The position numbers were made by a program, and so were the translations under genes. A stretch of DNA of 64,000 bases from contig CH003024.1 of the NCBI GenBank assembly GCA_000149265.1, forward strand, positions 659,447 through 723,446, written 5' to 3'. The notes beneath the pieces are model-generated. The model was not told the DNA's origin. It did not search any database and saw nothing but the letters and a program-made list of their open reading frames with translations. Shown piece after piece: positions 1 to 11,745 of the stretch. The stretch's first letter is position 1. Every line of letters begins with the position of its first letter. This DNA comes from Ciona savignyi. Lineage: Eukaryota; Chordata; Ascidiacea; Phlebobranchia; Cionidae.

Positions 1-3000
1 TTGCCATCCGGAGAACCGTTTGTAATCAAAGGAACTTTTGCCGTGAATTTTACTTCAGCTGCAAAAAAACATTTTATAGGTGTTAATAATATTTTAAGCT
101 TAGCTGCAGATATAATAGGTCGACTTGTTTATTCTTTATAGCGGGAAGGTTATTTCTTCAAGGGTCATATTGAGCAAATCTTATGTAAATATAAACGAAA
201 AATAATCCTAAAAAAATCTTTAAAGACCATTAATACTAACGAAAATTTAAAACAACGAAATTACAAAAAATAATTACAAGGTGGTTAGAAATATTTTTTT
301 GCATTCTTAACACCGTTAGAGTGGGTTTGTGGTTAGTAAAAACTTTATGTAATTTTATATTTCATGGGTTTGACGTTCGTCCCTCCGAATGGTTAGCGCG
401 ACCGATACATATACCGATTTCTATACAAAAATGGTCTTACTGCCGACCCAATGATGGGTTCAAAACTTGGCTCGGTTTTAAAAAAAAAGTTGGTACGGTC
501 GTATCAAATGCTTAGCTTAATAAATATAGCGAATTATATTATAAAAAAAACGGTCTTAGCAAAGAGGCGACCATGGGTTCGAAACTAAGTCCGGTAAAAT
601 AACTAAATAAATAAATTCCCAGATTTAAAGGAAACTGTTGCTAAAATATTTAGTTTCATAACTTTAAATAATCTTACTTTTCGGAACACTGGTTTTGCAG
701 CACCCAAGACCCATGACTTTATTCTTATATATAAGACTTGTAAGAGAATTTCTTTACGTGAAAATGCAATTGGTTAGAATGGGTGGTAGCTTATGAAACT
801 ATTACAACTGAAGTATGATCTAAAAAAAACAAAGTTCATTAAGTGCGGATTTTGTGTCAATTAATTAAACTGAGTGTAACCGTGATTGACTTATTTTTAA
901 TTAACCGCTCTAACTGACCATAAAAAACTATTTTGTTATATTTGTCGCCAATATCTTCTCAAAATTCATACATGAATCACGTGTCTGTACAGGTTAAGTT
1001 CAACCCAAAATCCTGTGGGGTCGTATGACGTTTGAAATTATGCCAAGTCCAAGAACCGAAAATCAGCTGCCTTAATAAATTGATTGTTTGTAATAAAAGT
1101 TTTATAAAAACTTAAATGCTACTTTACATACTAAACCCCCATATAACCAGGTCTTCGATTTATGAGAGTCTACATTGATTTAAAGAGACACGACACTAAT
1201 CCCGAACACATTCTTCGATTGGTATAAACAAGTTATTGACATACTTCGTCAACCAATCAATATTAAAATTATCAAAGCAATATGAAAATCATCAAATTTA
1301 TAGGTGGGTCTGTGTAATATTGTGTTAGAAAAACAGGCCGACATTTGATTCGGATTATTTTTAAACACAATGTTAACACAGCGGTGTTATAGTTCTATAT
1401 TTCTATAATAAAACACGCTTCTAAAACACACGTCTAAGGTTTTAATATATTTTTTATGTAAAATATTTATGACGTTATCATTATTTAATAGACTATAAAT
1501 TTGAACACTATCTTTTCACCTTAGCGCTGAATACGCGTTAACAATAGCCTTGTTAAATCTTTATTCCAGTAATGCTAACAACATTTGCCAAGTTTGCATG
1601 GGTTTAAATTAAAATCAAGTTAAAGTCAAGGCTAATGTATAACTACACCAAGTACAACAAGGACGGTACACATCGGTTATTTACTATTTATTTAAATTGA
1701 CGTGGTAACTGGCAGACACAAAATATCTGCGATTGTTCTTTAGCATTTTATTTAAATATACAGTTTTATTTAACTAAAAAGTAACATGTTAAGAATTACC
1801 ACTTGTCTTTTCCATGTTCTCTGTAAAATAATTCATCTGAGATAACATGACCAAATATAAAAGAAAAAAATATATGTTCATATCAAAAAATAAACTTATC
1901 AGATATTTGATAATATATGTCCTGCACTGACAGAACCTATGGTTTATTAAAATTGTTTGGCAACTTTTAGTGAATTTATTTGGTTACTGCAACGCTTCAT
2001 AAATTCTTTATATCTGTGGTTTTGTTGTTGTGAAAGCTCAAAGCCTCTGCGTATCAAACACAGGGGCAGTTTAGATAATTCATTATTGCAATTTTACTCC
2101 ATTTTTGCTGTTTCGGTTATCATGCTTCTTCAATAGATATGCAACAATATACAGGACAACCCGGGCAAGATGAATTGTGTTTTGGCACTAAACGGTTTAA
2201 TGGATCGAGTGCATTTATCACTTAGTCAACGTGGTTTGTTGTACTTGTTTCCCCACGGGTGGAATGGCTAATTATTAATCAGTGACATAATGTGCATACA
2301 TACAACAATTTATTTTATTCAGCAAAGTTTTAAATTTGTTTCTCCATTTTAATAGGTACCAATAACTCGATATGCAAAGTTTGTTTAATCCCTGTTAATG
2401 GATATATACGTGTGGCCGTTATCGCACGGGCAACCCACCGATCACCTCGCGCCCTCGCACCACCGATTTTACCTCAGCTGACAACTCCTAATATTACCAC
2501 GTGCAAAATAATGTGTGTATTGTGCGCTTAGACGTTGCACGAGATGTGATATCCGTTTTCAAGGTCGATAATCCGTGCCGAGGTTTATAATCTGGAAAAA
2601 GTAACTAACTGACTTTAAAAAAAAACAGAAAATTAAAACTAAATGTTAGCAGCAATTACGAAAGTATTTTTATTTTCCATGCTTATAGTTTAGTACACTG
2701 ACGTATATATTTTAATTATCTTATCCGTCAAATAAAACGATGGTGGCGTGCAAATTGCCTAATAAAATATTATTTTACTTTTACTTTGTGTTGTTTTTAT
2801 GGCGTTTTATATACCTGCAGTCAAGTAAAAGAACACGGGCACGAAATCTTACGGTCACGTCAATATAAGTTACAGTTTTCACGCCTTTTACTTTAATACG
2901 GTAAATACGACTGAAAGAATTACGGAGAGCACCATAGATAGAATCTTTAATCAAGTCTTGTCATACTTCCAGCCATATTCTACCATATACAACACTGTGG

Positions 3001-3687
3001 TCGGACACGTACTTTTTTCTAAAAACTTGACGAGCCATTTGTCTTTGGCAATAGTTATGTGTGGGTTTAGAAAGTATAAATAATTAATGTTGAAAGCGAA
3101 GAGATTATTATGGTAGAAGTAAAAGCTGCTCTGTTTAATGGAATTGTGAATAACTAATTATCATTATACAAAGAGCCCCGAGGACGTGTCAGAACTTTAT
3201 TGCCCGAATGTGCGAAGTGTCGCAATTGCAATGAATAGGCGGTTATGTTTCACAGGAGATAATGGTTGCGTCTCGGATCGCTTGCGCATATAGCAATGTA
3301 TCAGTTAATGAGAACTAATGGAAAGAAAAAATGCCGAGTGTTATAGCGAGGTTTGGCAATTACAAAACCTACAAGACATTTAACGAAAATTAATAGGGTG
3401 TGAGGTTAAATCTAGAGTTGCGGTCAAGATCTTTTACTAGATTTCCATAAAAGGATTTAGTTTTTCTTTTATTTTCATTTAAGTATTTTTCTTGCTACAT
3501 TTTTTTTAAATGTATCATTAACCCGTCAGCAGTAAGAATAACATTGTAAATTCAAATCTTTCCCGTGATATCGGTGTATCTTAGAGTGCTTTTAAATATT
3601 ATTTGATTTGTTTATGAATATTTTAACACATCTTCTTAAAAATTCAGCTATTTGTTTCAACTTTCATTGTTAAAATAATTAATATAA
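1..3687. other. Intergenic stretch upstream of the first EF-hand gene
   Basis: This AT-rich stretch has no gene I can support. The first 141 bases are open on the plus strand for 46 codons, ending in TAG, and could be the tail of an exon from a gene to the left, but nothing in the translation is recognisable. Two tandem tRNA-like SINE copies lie at about 371-601, and a short SINE-2 fragment lies near 2411-2470. The last 600 bases before 3688 probably contain the promoter of the EF-hand gene, but I cannot point to a convincing TATA or other element. Confidence 0.6.
371..601 (+). repeat. Two tandem copies of a tRNA-derived SINE (family 1)
   Basis: Two diverged copies (about 371-488 and 493-601) lie head to tail. 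Intact copies elsewhere in the window begin GTACGGTCGTGTGGCCGAAT (tRNA A-box-like) and end GGGTTCGAAACTTGGCTCGG (B-box) followed by an A-rich tail. Here the first copy keeps the A-box-like CTCCGAATGGTTAGCGCG, and the second keeps a clean B-box, ATGGGTTCGAAACTAAG. The architecture of A-box, B-box and poly-A tail is that of a Pol III-transcribed tRNA-derived SINE. I do not know a database name for it. Confidence 0.75.
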
Positions 3688-4741
3688 ATGGACAAGATCA
3701 CGAAGCTTAAGCGACAATCTTCGTCAAGAGACCACATTGAAGTGAACGAATTTCAGAATATGTTCAATCTATTCGATAAAAATATGGACGGGGTGATTGA
3801 GGCGAAGGAGTTGGAGTTATTTATGCGTTCGCTTGGGTACCACCTCACTAAACCTGAAATAAAAGACATCATGCAAACATACGACCTTGATAGCTCAGGA
3901 GGTATAGACATCAACGAATTTGGAAAGATGGTAAAAGGAAAAATTAGGTCGGAGTACCTGCATTCGTTGGAGCTTCAGATGGCTTTTAAGGTGGGATAGA
4001 TATTCATGTTTTGTTCCTGCGTTAATGGGAAAATGCATTAAGATTAATTACGTCGGCACAATTTCTGGTTACCGGGGCTATTCCAAATTGTTAAATGTGA
4101 GTGTTCGTTAGTTTCAGTAAAGAGTATTAGTCTGCTGGGTTCAGAAACTGTCCTAAGTGTTTTGCCAAACCTCACAACTAGCTAGTGACCACTTTCGACT
4201 TCGGACAAGGTAAACACCCCATATAGGAAGGTTCATGTGTAGGAAAAGGCAAAAAGAGCGATGCAGCACACCAGTCATTAGCACGCCAAACAATTTGTTT
4301 TGCATTTTATTTTTTAATATACGTTTAAGGGAGTGTGCAAATCTCCGGTATTATGATTTTAGTTTTGCATTTTCGATTAATAAAAACGGACTTCTGTAAT
4401 TTCGTAAACCAGACTGAGGATCCATTGTAATCTGGCGTTTCCACAGGTGTTCTTTTGACCACCTGATCTCGTTTTAAAGTAGAGAAACTAAAGTTAAATT
4501 GTATACAACAAACACATCATAGAGGAATTTTCAGTTATTGCAAACTTCTTGATAGGTTTTCGATCGCAACCAAGACGGCTTCATCAGCCGAGATGAACTG
4601 AGAGAAGTCCTGCAAACGATGACCGAAAATCCAACGGAAGAGGAACTAACTGAAATGATGTTGGAGGCGGACACAAACGGAGACGGTCGAATCGATTATT
4701 GCGAATTTGTAGAAATGGTCACCTCAAACTGTGACCAATAG
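3688..4741 (+). CDS. Calmodulin-like four-EF-hand calcium-binding protein (two exons)
   Basis: The exons are 3688-3990 and 4556-4741, joined in phase 0 (donor AAG|GTGGGA, acceptor GATAG|GTTTTC), giving 162 residues. Four canonical EF-hand loops are visible: residues 30-41 (DKNMDGVIEAKE), 66-77 (DLDSSGGIDINE), 104-115 (DRNQDGFISRDE) and 140-151 (DTNGDGRIDYCE). Each has Asp at position 1, Gly at 6, Ile/Phe-type hydrophobics at 8 and Glu at 12, so all four should bind Ca2+. Lobe spacing (27 residues between loops 2 and 3) is close to calmodulin; the protein is slightly longer because of its basic N-terminus. The family acts as cytosolic Ca2+ sensors or troponin-C-like regulators. The next gene is a diverged paralogue with the intron at the same place. 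Which calmodulin-like subtype it is cannot be told, but the EF-hand assignment is secure. Confidence 0.93.
4075..4210 (-). repeat. Degenerate SINE-2 fragment in the EF-hand gene intron
   Basis: On the plus strand the text contains a worn version of the SINE-2 core (CTGCTGGGTTCAG, then CTAAGTGTTTTGCC, then CACAACTAGCTAGTGACCA), which is the complement of the sense core found at other sites. It lies within the single intron of the first EF-hand gene. Confidence 0.55.
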
Positions 4742-5259
4742 ACTTAAGCGCTTCTGTTTCGTTTGATTTCGGTGCTTATGTTTTGCTTCACTCTTTTCTT
4801 TGATGCCTTTGCTATAAACTAATCAGTGCATGCTTGTCTATCCCTACCCAACAGGGTCTACATTCTAAAGGTAAACTCCCATATACAGATGCTTGCTTTT
4901 TATTCACCGCTGGTATGTGTGGTTGCTCTTTAATAGGCCAGATGACGAACTTAACTGCTGGACCAAGGTATATCAAACCGACCAATACCCTTAATGTTAA
5001 GCTATGTTCAAGTCAATCGAGCTTATTTGTTGTCGTGTTTTAAAACCACGTTAGTTTTGTCCCTTAACTCGTTTTTATTTAAAACTCTGTGATTTAGTCA
5101 ATTGATCCATTTGGTAACACTACAGTTACACAACCGGTCTTTAGCCAGGATCCTAGCAAATACAAATTAGATATACTATATTTAATTCTAAGTCTTGGTG
5201 GCCTGCACCAATGTTTTTTTAATTTCTTAATCATATTGCTTTCCTTTCTTTTTATGAAA

Positions 5260-5265
5260 AATAAA
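5260..5265 (+). terminator. Candidate poly(A) signal AATAAA
   Basis: This is the first AATAAA I see downstream of the stop codon of the first EF-hand gene (stop at 4739-4741), about 520 bp away. It would give a plausible 3' UTR, but cleavage at an earlier variant signal cannot be excluded. Confidence 0.4.
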
Positions 5266-6286
5266 TGGAGTGAAAGAAAAAAACGTACTGGATTGACAGG
5301 ATTGCAAGTTATATTCGAAATTCTAAAACTTGAAACAAAAATAATTAAAAAACACTTTCCTCTTGCTGTTATATAGTGTTAATACTTTACGTACCCGTAG
5401 TTTAAAATGCAAAAAAATGTGTAACTTTACGAATATAATTGCGTATTCCCCGGTATCCTTGTTGGAAGTTGTATGCTTACACGGCTCCTCCTATTTAGAC
5501 TTTGATATAACGCGTCATTATCCACGATAATAAACAATCCTACCCCAATTGCAAGATCATACAATTGAGCAATTTACAATTTAGATTTACGTCACTTATT
5601 AAGTCGATCAATGACTGGCCTTCGGTTCTCTAAATGCCCGCATTCTGATTGTTATCTGTGGAAGGGTCATCGCTTTTATTTCGCACGTCCGTAGCGAGTA
5701 CTATAATATATATAGTTTGTGTACCGGTCTCTTGAATTCGGTGTCACGTGCTTAGACTGGTACATTTCGGACTACACCGTGGCAGTCCGGGTAGACAAAG
5801 GTAATTCTTCCTATTAACCGTTGTAATGGTGGTGTTGTCCACTTGGAGTACTTTGTCACCGATCTTCACGATTTATTTTCTTTTGTTCCATTTCTGGCTT
5901 GAAATTATAGTTTGGAGGTAGGCTACTCTCGCGACCATTTGGCCCCGAATCGGTTCGCTAAATGTTAAACTTGCCGGACAAGGCAATATTTACCAAATTG
6001 TGAATGAACAGGAGCCAAAATACGTCATATGCGTCTCAACATTACACATAATTCCAAAACTTTACTAGCTAAAATTACCAACAGAACGACTAACTTTGGA
6101 AAATGAGCGGGCAATGAAAACGAGCGCTTTATAGCCGGATGAAATGGTGGGGAAAAGAGAATACAATATTGATGTGTGTTCCCATGTGGCATCGATTAAA
6201 AATATATACAATAATGGCATCGATAAATCATACACAATGTATATTTAATTTAAAGGAACAGGATCTAATAAGCGCCGCTAACATTC

Positions 6287-6598
6287 TTATAGAAATATAT
6301 ATTTTGGCCAAAATCCTATATATAAACTATCGCGAGAATATAACGATAAATTGATCAGCGCAAAAATGTCCACTACAAAGTAGAAGAATATTGCAAAAAG
6401 AATTAAATATTTAAAGAATTGTTTGATGCTGAACGTCACCAAGTCATTGATCTTATTGCCGATAACGTTGACTTGTAGATGTTTCATGGCCAAAAAGTGA
6501 CGCCGTTCCTTCCAGGACGGTTTCGTCAAATACTTTCGTCTCTTCGCGGCGCCTACTATATATGCCCTGTTATTTACTTTGAGATGCATGTAAAGCAA
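6287..6598 (-). CDS. Possible small single-pass membrane protein or exon
   Basis: An open frame of 103 codons with unusually gene-like content. It has a basic stretch (AAKRRKYLTKPSWKERRHF, about residues 17-35), then a strongly hydrophobic segment (FFKYLILFAIFFYFVVDIF), then a short tail. Base composition in the basic part is richer in G+C than its surroundings. A splice acceptor (AACAG|GGCATA) could open the exon within the frame, so the ATG may not be the true start. I do not recognise a family, and no neighbouring exon was found. It may equally be a chance frame, so confidence is low. Confidence 0.25.
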   Translation of the reverse strand: MLYMHLKVNNRAYIVGAAKRRKYLTKPSWKERRHFLAMKHLQVNVIGNKINDLVTFSIKQFFKYLILFAIFFYFVVDIFALINLSLYSRDSLYIGFWPKYIFL

Positions 6599-7602
6599 GT
6601 TCTTGAAAACGAAATAGGAAAATGAAAAGCGTTATCAAACTTTTTGAATTCGTGAAATGTGTTTTCATTGAACTGGATATACGAAGTAAAGATAAAAACG
6701 ACATACATAGAGACAAATAAGAGAAAAATGACCTAAAAACACGCGCACGTCACCAGCGCACGAACAACTTACCGTAAACTTTGAATGCAACTCTACGCTT
6801 GTTTAAGTGGTGTCGTGGGAGACTTATTAACACTGAACAACTCTTCTGAATTGCGTTTAATTGTTAAACAACCATTGCCGTTCAGCAGTTTATCATATTC
6901 CCATTGCAGGAAGCCAAGCGGGCCCTATAGAAGCCAAATCAACCAATCGATATCGTAAAAGCACCTATTTCGCACGCAATTTTACAATATCTTTCACGTT
7001 GTCTTATAAATAGTTGACGGAACACGAATATGACCTTACAAATAGACGTACAAAAATTAAACTTTCCAGCATTACGAAATGATTGATTCGTTGTCAACAG
7101 CAGACGACATTGAATATAAAGGCGCAGATGCTGCAGGAAAATAGGACCGAGTGTAACTGAATCAGATTGTGAATATGTTTAGAGAAGATATGTCGGGGAA
7201 GTTCAGGTGATCATACTTTAAGCGTTTTGCTAAGCTAAGCCAGTACATGAAAGACAATTATTTTTTTCTACATTTTATTTTTAACCTTGTCTACATTTAA
7301 TTTTTAGACTTTCATTTTTAAACTACTAAACTTCTGTCAACATTACATTTTTAAACTACAAGTTTTAACGACTGCAAGTCTGTCTGAACGATTTTTAAAC
7401 GCCAATTTCATATGCAAACTAAAAATAGGGAAAACCCAATTGGTATGTTTCGAAAAGTGCTGGGATGTGAACATTCCTGAAACACCTTGAAAGTAATGAT
7501 AGTTAAAATTAATTTCGCAAATGTTCTTTGCCGCAAAGTCGTCAAAAATTTATTTATTGTATTTAATACATAGGTTCGTGCAATGTCCGTTTAGACTAGA
7601 GC

Positions 7603-7895
7603 ATGGGTGGGCACACTTTTTGGGTCAGGCGCCAAAGTGATTTTAGTCTTATACTGGCGGGACAGCTTATCGAACCGCCACTCACATATAGTCTGTTTTT
7701 GTTAATAAAAAACCTTTAAACTAAGAAATGTCGTACCTTACTGGGTAAAACAATAAAACTCTGCTGCGACAAGCAAAGCACAAATATAGCTGTGACACCG
7801 CAATTTAGTCGTGGAATATTTCGAAAACATCCGGCGGGCCAAATTAAGAGTGGCCGTAGTTTGTCCATGAACTGGCCGTAGTTTGTCAATGTCTG
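7603..7895. mobile_element. hAT-like nonautonomous element remnant
   Basis: The left end reads CATGGGTGGGCACACTTTTT, a style typical of hAT transposon termini. The right part contains GGCGGGCCAAATTAAGAGTG, and then twice GGCCGTAGTTTGTC, which is roughly the inverted partner of the left end. Terminal repeats are imperfect and I could not find a clean 8-bp target duplication. The hAT assignment rests on terminal-sequence style only. Confidence 0.4.
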
Positions 7896-8848
7896 GTTTA
7901 GGGTATAATTTGTCTTTCCAGTTTGTATTATGAGACATACAAGCCAACGTTAATAGAGTAATAAAGAAAATAATAATAATCTCTGAACCTAATATCTGTG
8001 CTGCTGTCAAACTTGTAAATAGAAATTATATTTGATTAAAGAACTGAGGATGCTTAAATCCACGCGAAATGAATTTTTCAGCTAAACAAGCCTGAAACCG
8101 GACACATATGTTACTATTTCTAGACAGTATTACAATTACAAAGTTTACAAACAAAAGATAAAAAAACTCAAAACTTTATACAGCTGAACAAACCTCACCA
8201 TGACAAAAGACTAAATCAAGTATGGTTAAACATATACATACAAACTTTTCCGAGCGTAATCTAGATTAAAATTGGACACGGAAAGAACATAACTGTCGAA
8301 GCATGGAAAGAAGATACCAACCACAATGTTTTAGTTTAATTTTTACGCGCAATGTTTTAGTTTAATTTAGTTTAGTTTTTGTTTGCACGATGAAAACATG
8401 AAGCAGGACTATTGATAAAAATTTGGAAAACGGCAAAAAGACAGTCGTTAGAACACGTCTAAAAAAGAAACTGACGATGAACGAATAGGCGTGAAAATTC
8501 CTAACATTTTTGTGCTCTGGGGAGTTATGAATTTTGCCTACATTGATATACTTATTCGCTTTGCTCTTTTGTAAATGGTAAACCCTGGGGCAGGTGTCGC
8601 GGCTAAAACACAGCTGAGTGTTCTATAAATGCAACGTATCGCAGCCGTTTTTGATACAGCTTAATTTTCAAGCTGCATATAAGTGTTAGGTTGATGATTA
8701 CAGTTGAGGTTAGTACAAGCGCCAGAATTTATTTTTTTTCTTATTTTATTATTGACCGTTTTTTATATTATTGTAATTTTATGTTGATGCTATTTAAATT
8801 ATGAGAAACTGTTTTTCCCTTTGCATGTGAAAAACAGAATAGGTATTT

Positions 8849-8955
8849 GGGCATGTGATAAGCATGCATATTAATGACATGGGAATGTGATATACATGCA
8901 TATATATGACTTGGGTATGTGATATACATGCATATATATAAATGCATATATACGA
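8849..8955. repeat. Short tandem repeat, about 33 bp x 3
   Basis: Three units of a sequence like ATGTGATATACATGCATATA followed by TATGACTTGGG succeed each other. Each unit contains ATGCAT-type palindromes. It lies about 270 bp upstream of the second EF-hand gene. Confidence 0.8.
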
Positions 8956-9228
8956 CTTTGATAACGACCAAAGGATTAAAGGTCGTTCTGCATTATGTTA
9001 TGTATATCGTCAGTCGCTGTTGCAAATGTGCTGTTAAAGACAATACTAGGTCGATATTTTATTAAATTAGTACAAAAGGTACAAAATCTATAAGAGACCG
9101 AAATACACTAAACTCTTTCCACCGTCTAACCACCGAATATTTACTAATATTAGTTGTCATTGCTTTTGCGGTAACACAACTCCTTTTTAGAAGTTTTATA
9201 ATAACCTTAGGAACACTTTAAAATAAAA

Positions 9229-10285
9229 ATGGAAGCTATAAGTTACGAAGAATCAGACAACCTTTCCGTTGAACTTCAGTGCCAGATGAAAGTAGCAACT
9301 CGGCAGCTGCAGTTGACGGTGAAGTCTTGGAACGAAAATGGTGACAACGAAATTCCATGCGAAACCGAGGGTATCTTCCGATTATTTGACGTCAAAAATA
9401 AAGGAATTCTTACCGCAGATGATTTGGTTCAATTTATGCATTCTCTCGGACAATTTATTACCCGAAGTGAAATAGATGCCATTTTGGCATCTCTACTGGT
9501 TACTGAACCAATAGACCTTTTAAAATTTCACAGAATAACCAGCCACGAGCTGGACCAAGGTCATGTTTCAGAATCGGACGTGAGGGCTGCATTTAAGGTA
9601 GGTGTATAACGGTTTGTCTTTGTCTACTTGAGGACAGGTTGTATTATAACTGTTTTGTTATGTTACATATTGCAACTGTATGTCAAATTGTCACCATACA
9701 TTTTAAATTTTAAAACATTAACACGCTAATTTAAATGCTGTTCTTATATTTCTATTTCTGTTAGGATAGGTTAGGATATAAATGTTTATCCCCGTGAATT
9801 GGAAAACAAAGGGGTTAACACAAGGGCATTCTTCAGGTCATCTCGCGCCCATCGCCGGGTTACTGGAGCGAGTTCAGTGTGTTGTGGATGAATCACAGGT
9901 TCCTTCAATTTTATAGAACCCATTAAGTCCGCTGGCGTTAAGTGCCTTGCCACAATCGACTAGCTAGCGACCAGTTCAGGAACCGCAACCTTTTGGTTGA
10001 AAGGCTTCGCACTAAACCGCCAGACTTTCCGGTCGGACTGCTGCCATTGTTAAATGTACAAATTTCTTTAAATCTGCTATGGTATTAGTTTTTAATAATC
10101 CCGTTTTAATAAAGGTAATATCATCAAACGGCGACCACATTTCGAAATCAGATCTGGAACGACTTCTTCTCAAATTAGGGAAATCGCTATCAAAGCATGA
10201 GCTGGGCGAAATGACGAAGGACGGTGATGTAGACGGCGATGGGCTCATAACCTATGGCGACTTTTTACTCTTAATATCACAGTGA
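9229..10285 (+). CDS. Diverged EF-hand (calmodulin-like) paralogue, two exons
   Basis: The exons are 9229-9597 and 10115-10285, joined in phase 0 (donor TTTAAG|GTAGGT, acceptor ATAAAG|GTAATA), giving 179 residues. The join K|V falls at exactly the same protein position as in the first EF-hand gene (MAFK|VFDRN there, AAFK|VISSN here), so the two are tandem duplicates. Only the last loop is close to canonical (residues 161-172, DVDGDGLITYGD, with Asp instead of Glu at position 12). The first loop (54-65, DVKNKGILTADD) has Lys at positions 3 and 5, the second is lost, and the third (ISSNGDHISKSD) is shortened by one residue relative to its paralogue. Ca2+ binding is therefore probably weak or confined to one site. 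The intron holds a complete SINE-2 copy. Confidence 0.85.
9762..10043 (-). repeat. SINE-2 copy in the intron of the second EF-hand gene
   Basis: The element reads on the minus strand. The sense order, reconstructed from several copies, is a tRNA-like head (A-box-like GCGGTTTAGTGCGA, then B-box GGTTCGAAACTGG), a conserved core (TGTCCTTGGGCAAGGCACTT), a body with AACCCAGCGGATTAATGGG, and a tail of TATCC repeats. Here the tail (GGATAGG on the plus strand) lies at the left and the head at about 10000-10043. The core resembles one I recall from other deuterostome tRNA-derived SINEs, but I cannot verify the family name. Confidence 0.8.
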
Positions 10286-10501
10286 TGATTAATTTTGCTA
10301 TGTATTTTAGGAAAACAATTACAGTTTAATTATTTAATGTGGCCAGATATTGTTATTTTTTACAATGTAAAAACACGTTATCTTGAAGGATATTGGAAAT
10401 CCTTATTATATTTACGCGAGTGTTCGTTACAAAACCGCCCACCAAAGTCGAGATATTTAATATCGTTTTCTCACGCTACAGGGCCAAACTTTCAGACATT
10501 G

Positions 10502-11645
10502 ATAATTTGACTTTTAAATGTTTTAAGCTTAATGATTAATTTTCACGCGCTTCTTAAAAATGACATGTGTGCCTTTTTGATCTGTTACGTGTTACCTGCT
10601 GGTATAACACGACTAACTACAACAAAGTTCAAACATGTATATATACATACACGTATATGTAACATTCATTTCTTCATCTAACAAGCTTATTACGTCAGTG
10701 TTCGATTTGGACACCATATTTAAGCACCTTTTATTTCGGTGTGGGCGTTAGTTGCATAAACTTTTTTTTACATTTATGCACATTTGAAAATAGTATTAAA
10801 CTTTCAAAGGTTTCCGAATTTTTATTTTTAGAGGTCTTGCGTAAAATACCTGAAATGTAATACACGTATTTGGTGTAACTAGTCATTCTTCTTTCGTGTA
10901 TTTCATTTCTCCATTTCGTACATAAATGGTATACTTTTCATCGTGTTATCTTGTAATTTGACACGGACCAAATGTCGCAGTACCAAGCTATAGCATAAAG
11001 GCGATACCAATCAATTTACGTACACAAAGTTTTATTGACAAGGCGTAAATAACGTTGCCTCGCTATAGCGTGAAGATTTTTCGGATGTTTTAAATTATTT
11101 TATGCTTTACAGTTCATTTATATTACCCTCAACGTGGCGAAAATGATAAAATAGCAAAAAGTATATCTGTAATACAAATGCTTGAAATTAAAGCCAAACC
11201 TTAAATTTTATCGCATTTTATGAAATATAAATCATGTATATGTACACATATTCACATTGTTTTAAGCGTTGTTATACATCAGCACTTGGGTATATATGGT
11301 TGCATAATTTCTATCCCAAGGGGATGAAAAAATGAAGTTAAAGGATTTTTTTATTTTTTTATGAAACCGGATTTCGCAGCGAACACGTAGGAATGCATTT
11401 TACATGCTGGGTAACCGTTAGATCATCTGATGTTCACCGTCGGGTGACCGAGCCAATTTCAGCGTCATATATGTGATTAAGACATTCAATTAGTTATAGT
11501 ATAATGCAGTTATCTACTTAATCCAGACGAGGTTGTCATACCCAGAGGCACAACGGTCAAGCGAGAGACCAGTTTCGATCTTGTCCCTCATTCGACTAAA
11601 AGCAGAAGTAATTCACACTGGATCGCATTGCATTATGCGTGTAGT
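10502..11645. repeat. Left copy of a direct repeat that abuts the N gap
   Basis: This sequence matches 11746-13071 base by base with scattered substitutions and small indels. It ends exactly where the run of N begins. Near its right end (about 11405-11620) it contains an old SINE-2 relative on the minus strand (GTCGGGTGACCGAGCCAATT, then CAGAGGCACAACGGTCAAGC). The arrangement suggests the same locus assembled twice from two alleles. Confidence 0.85.
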
Positions 11646-11745
11646 NNNNNNNNNNNNNNNNNNNNNNNNNNNNNNNNNNNNNNNNNNNNNNNNNNNNNNN
11701 NNNNNNNNNNNNNNNNNNNNNNNNNNNNNNNNNNNNNNNNNNNNN
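11646..11745. other. Assembly gap (100 N)
   Basis: A run of exactly 100 N. The round number suggests a placeholder scaffold gap of unknown true length. Both flanks are copies of the same sequence. Confidence 0.99.

Larger units (their letters stand above)
4742..9228. other. Intergenic stretch between the two EF-hand genes
   Basis: About 4.5 kb without a secure gene. It holds a candidate poly(A) signal at 5260-5265, a possible small membrane-protein exon on the minus strand (6287-6598), a hAT-like repeat remnant (about 7603-7895) and a 32-34 bp tandem repeat (8849-8955). Other open frames here are short and look random. Confidence 0.6.

Noticed and set aside
371-488. tRNA gene
   Set aside because: A- and B-box-like motifs are present, but no cloverleaf with a normal anticodon arm can be drawn, and many A-tailed copies exist, so it is a SINE.
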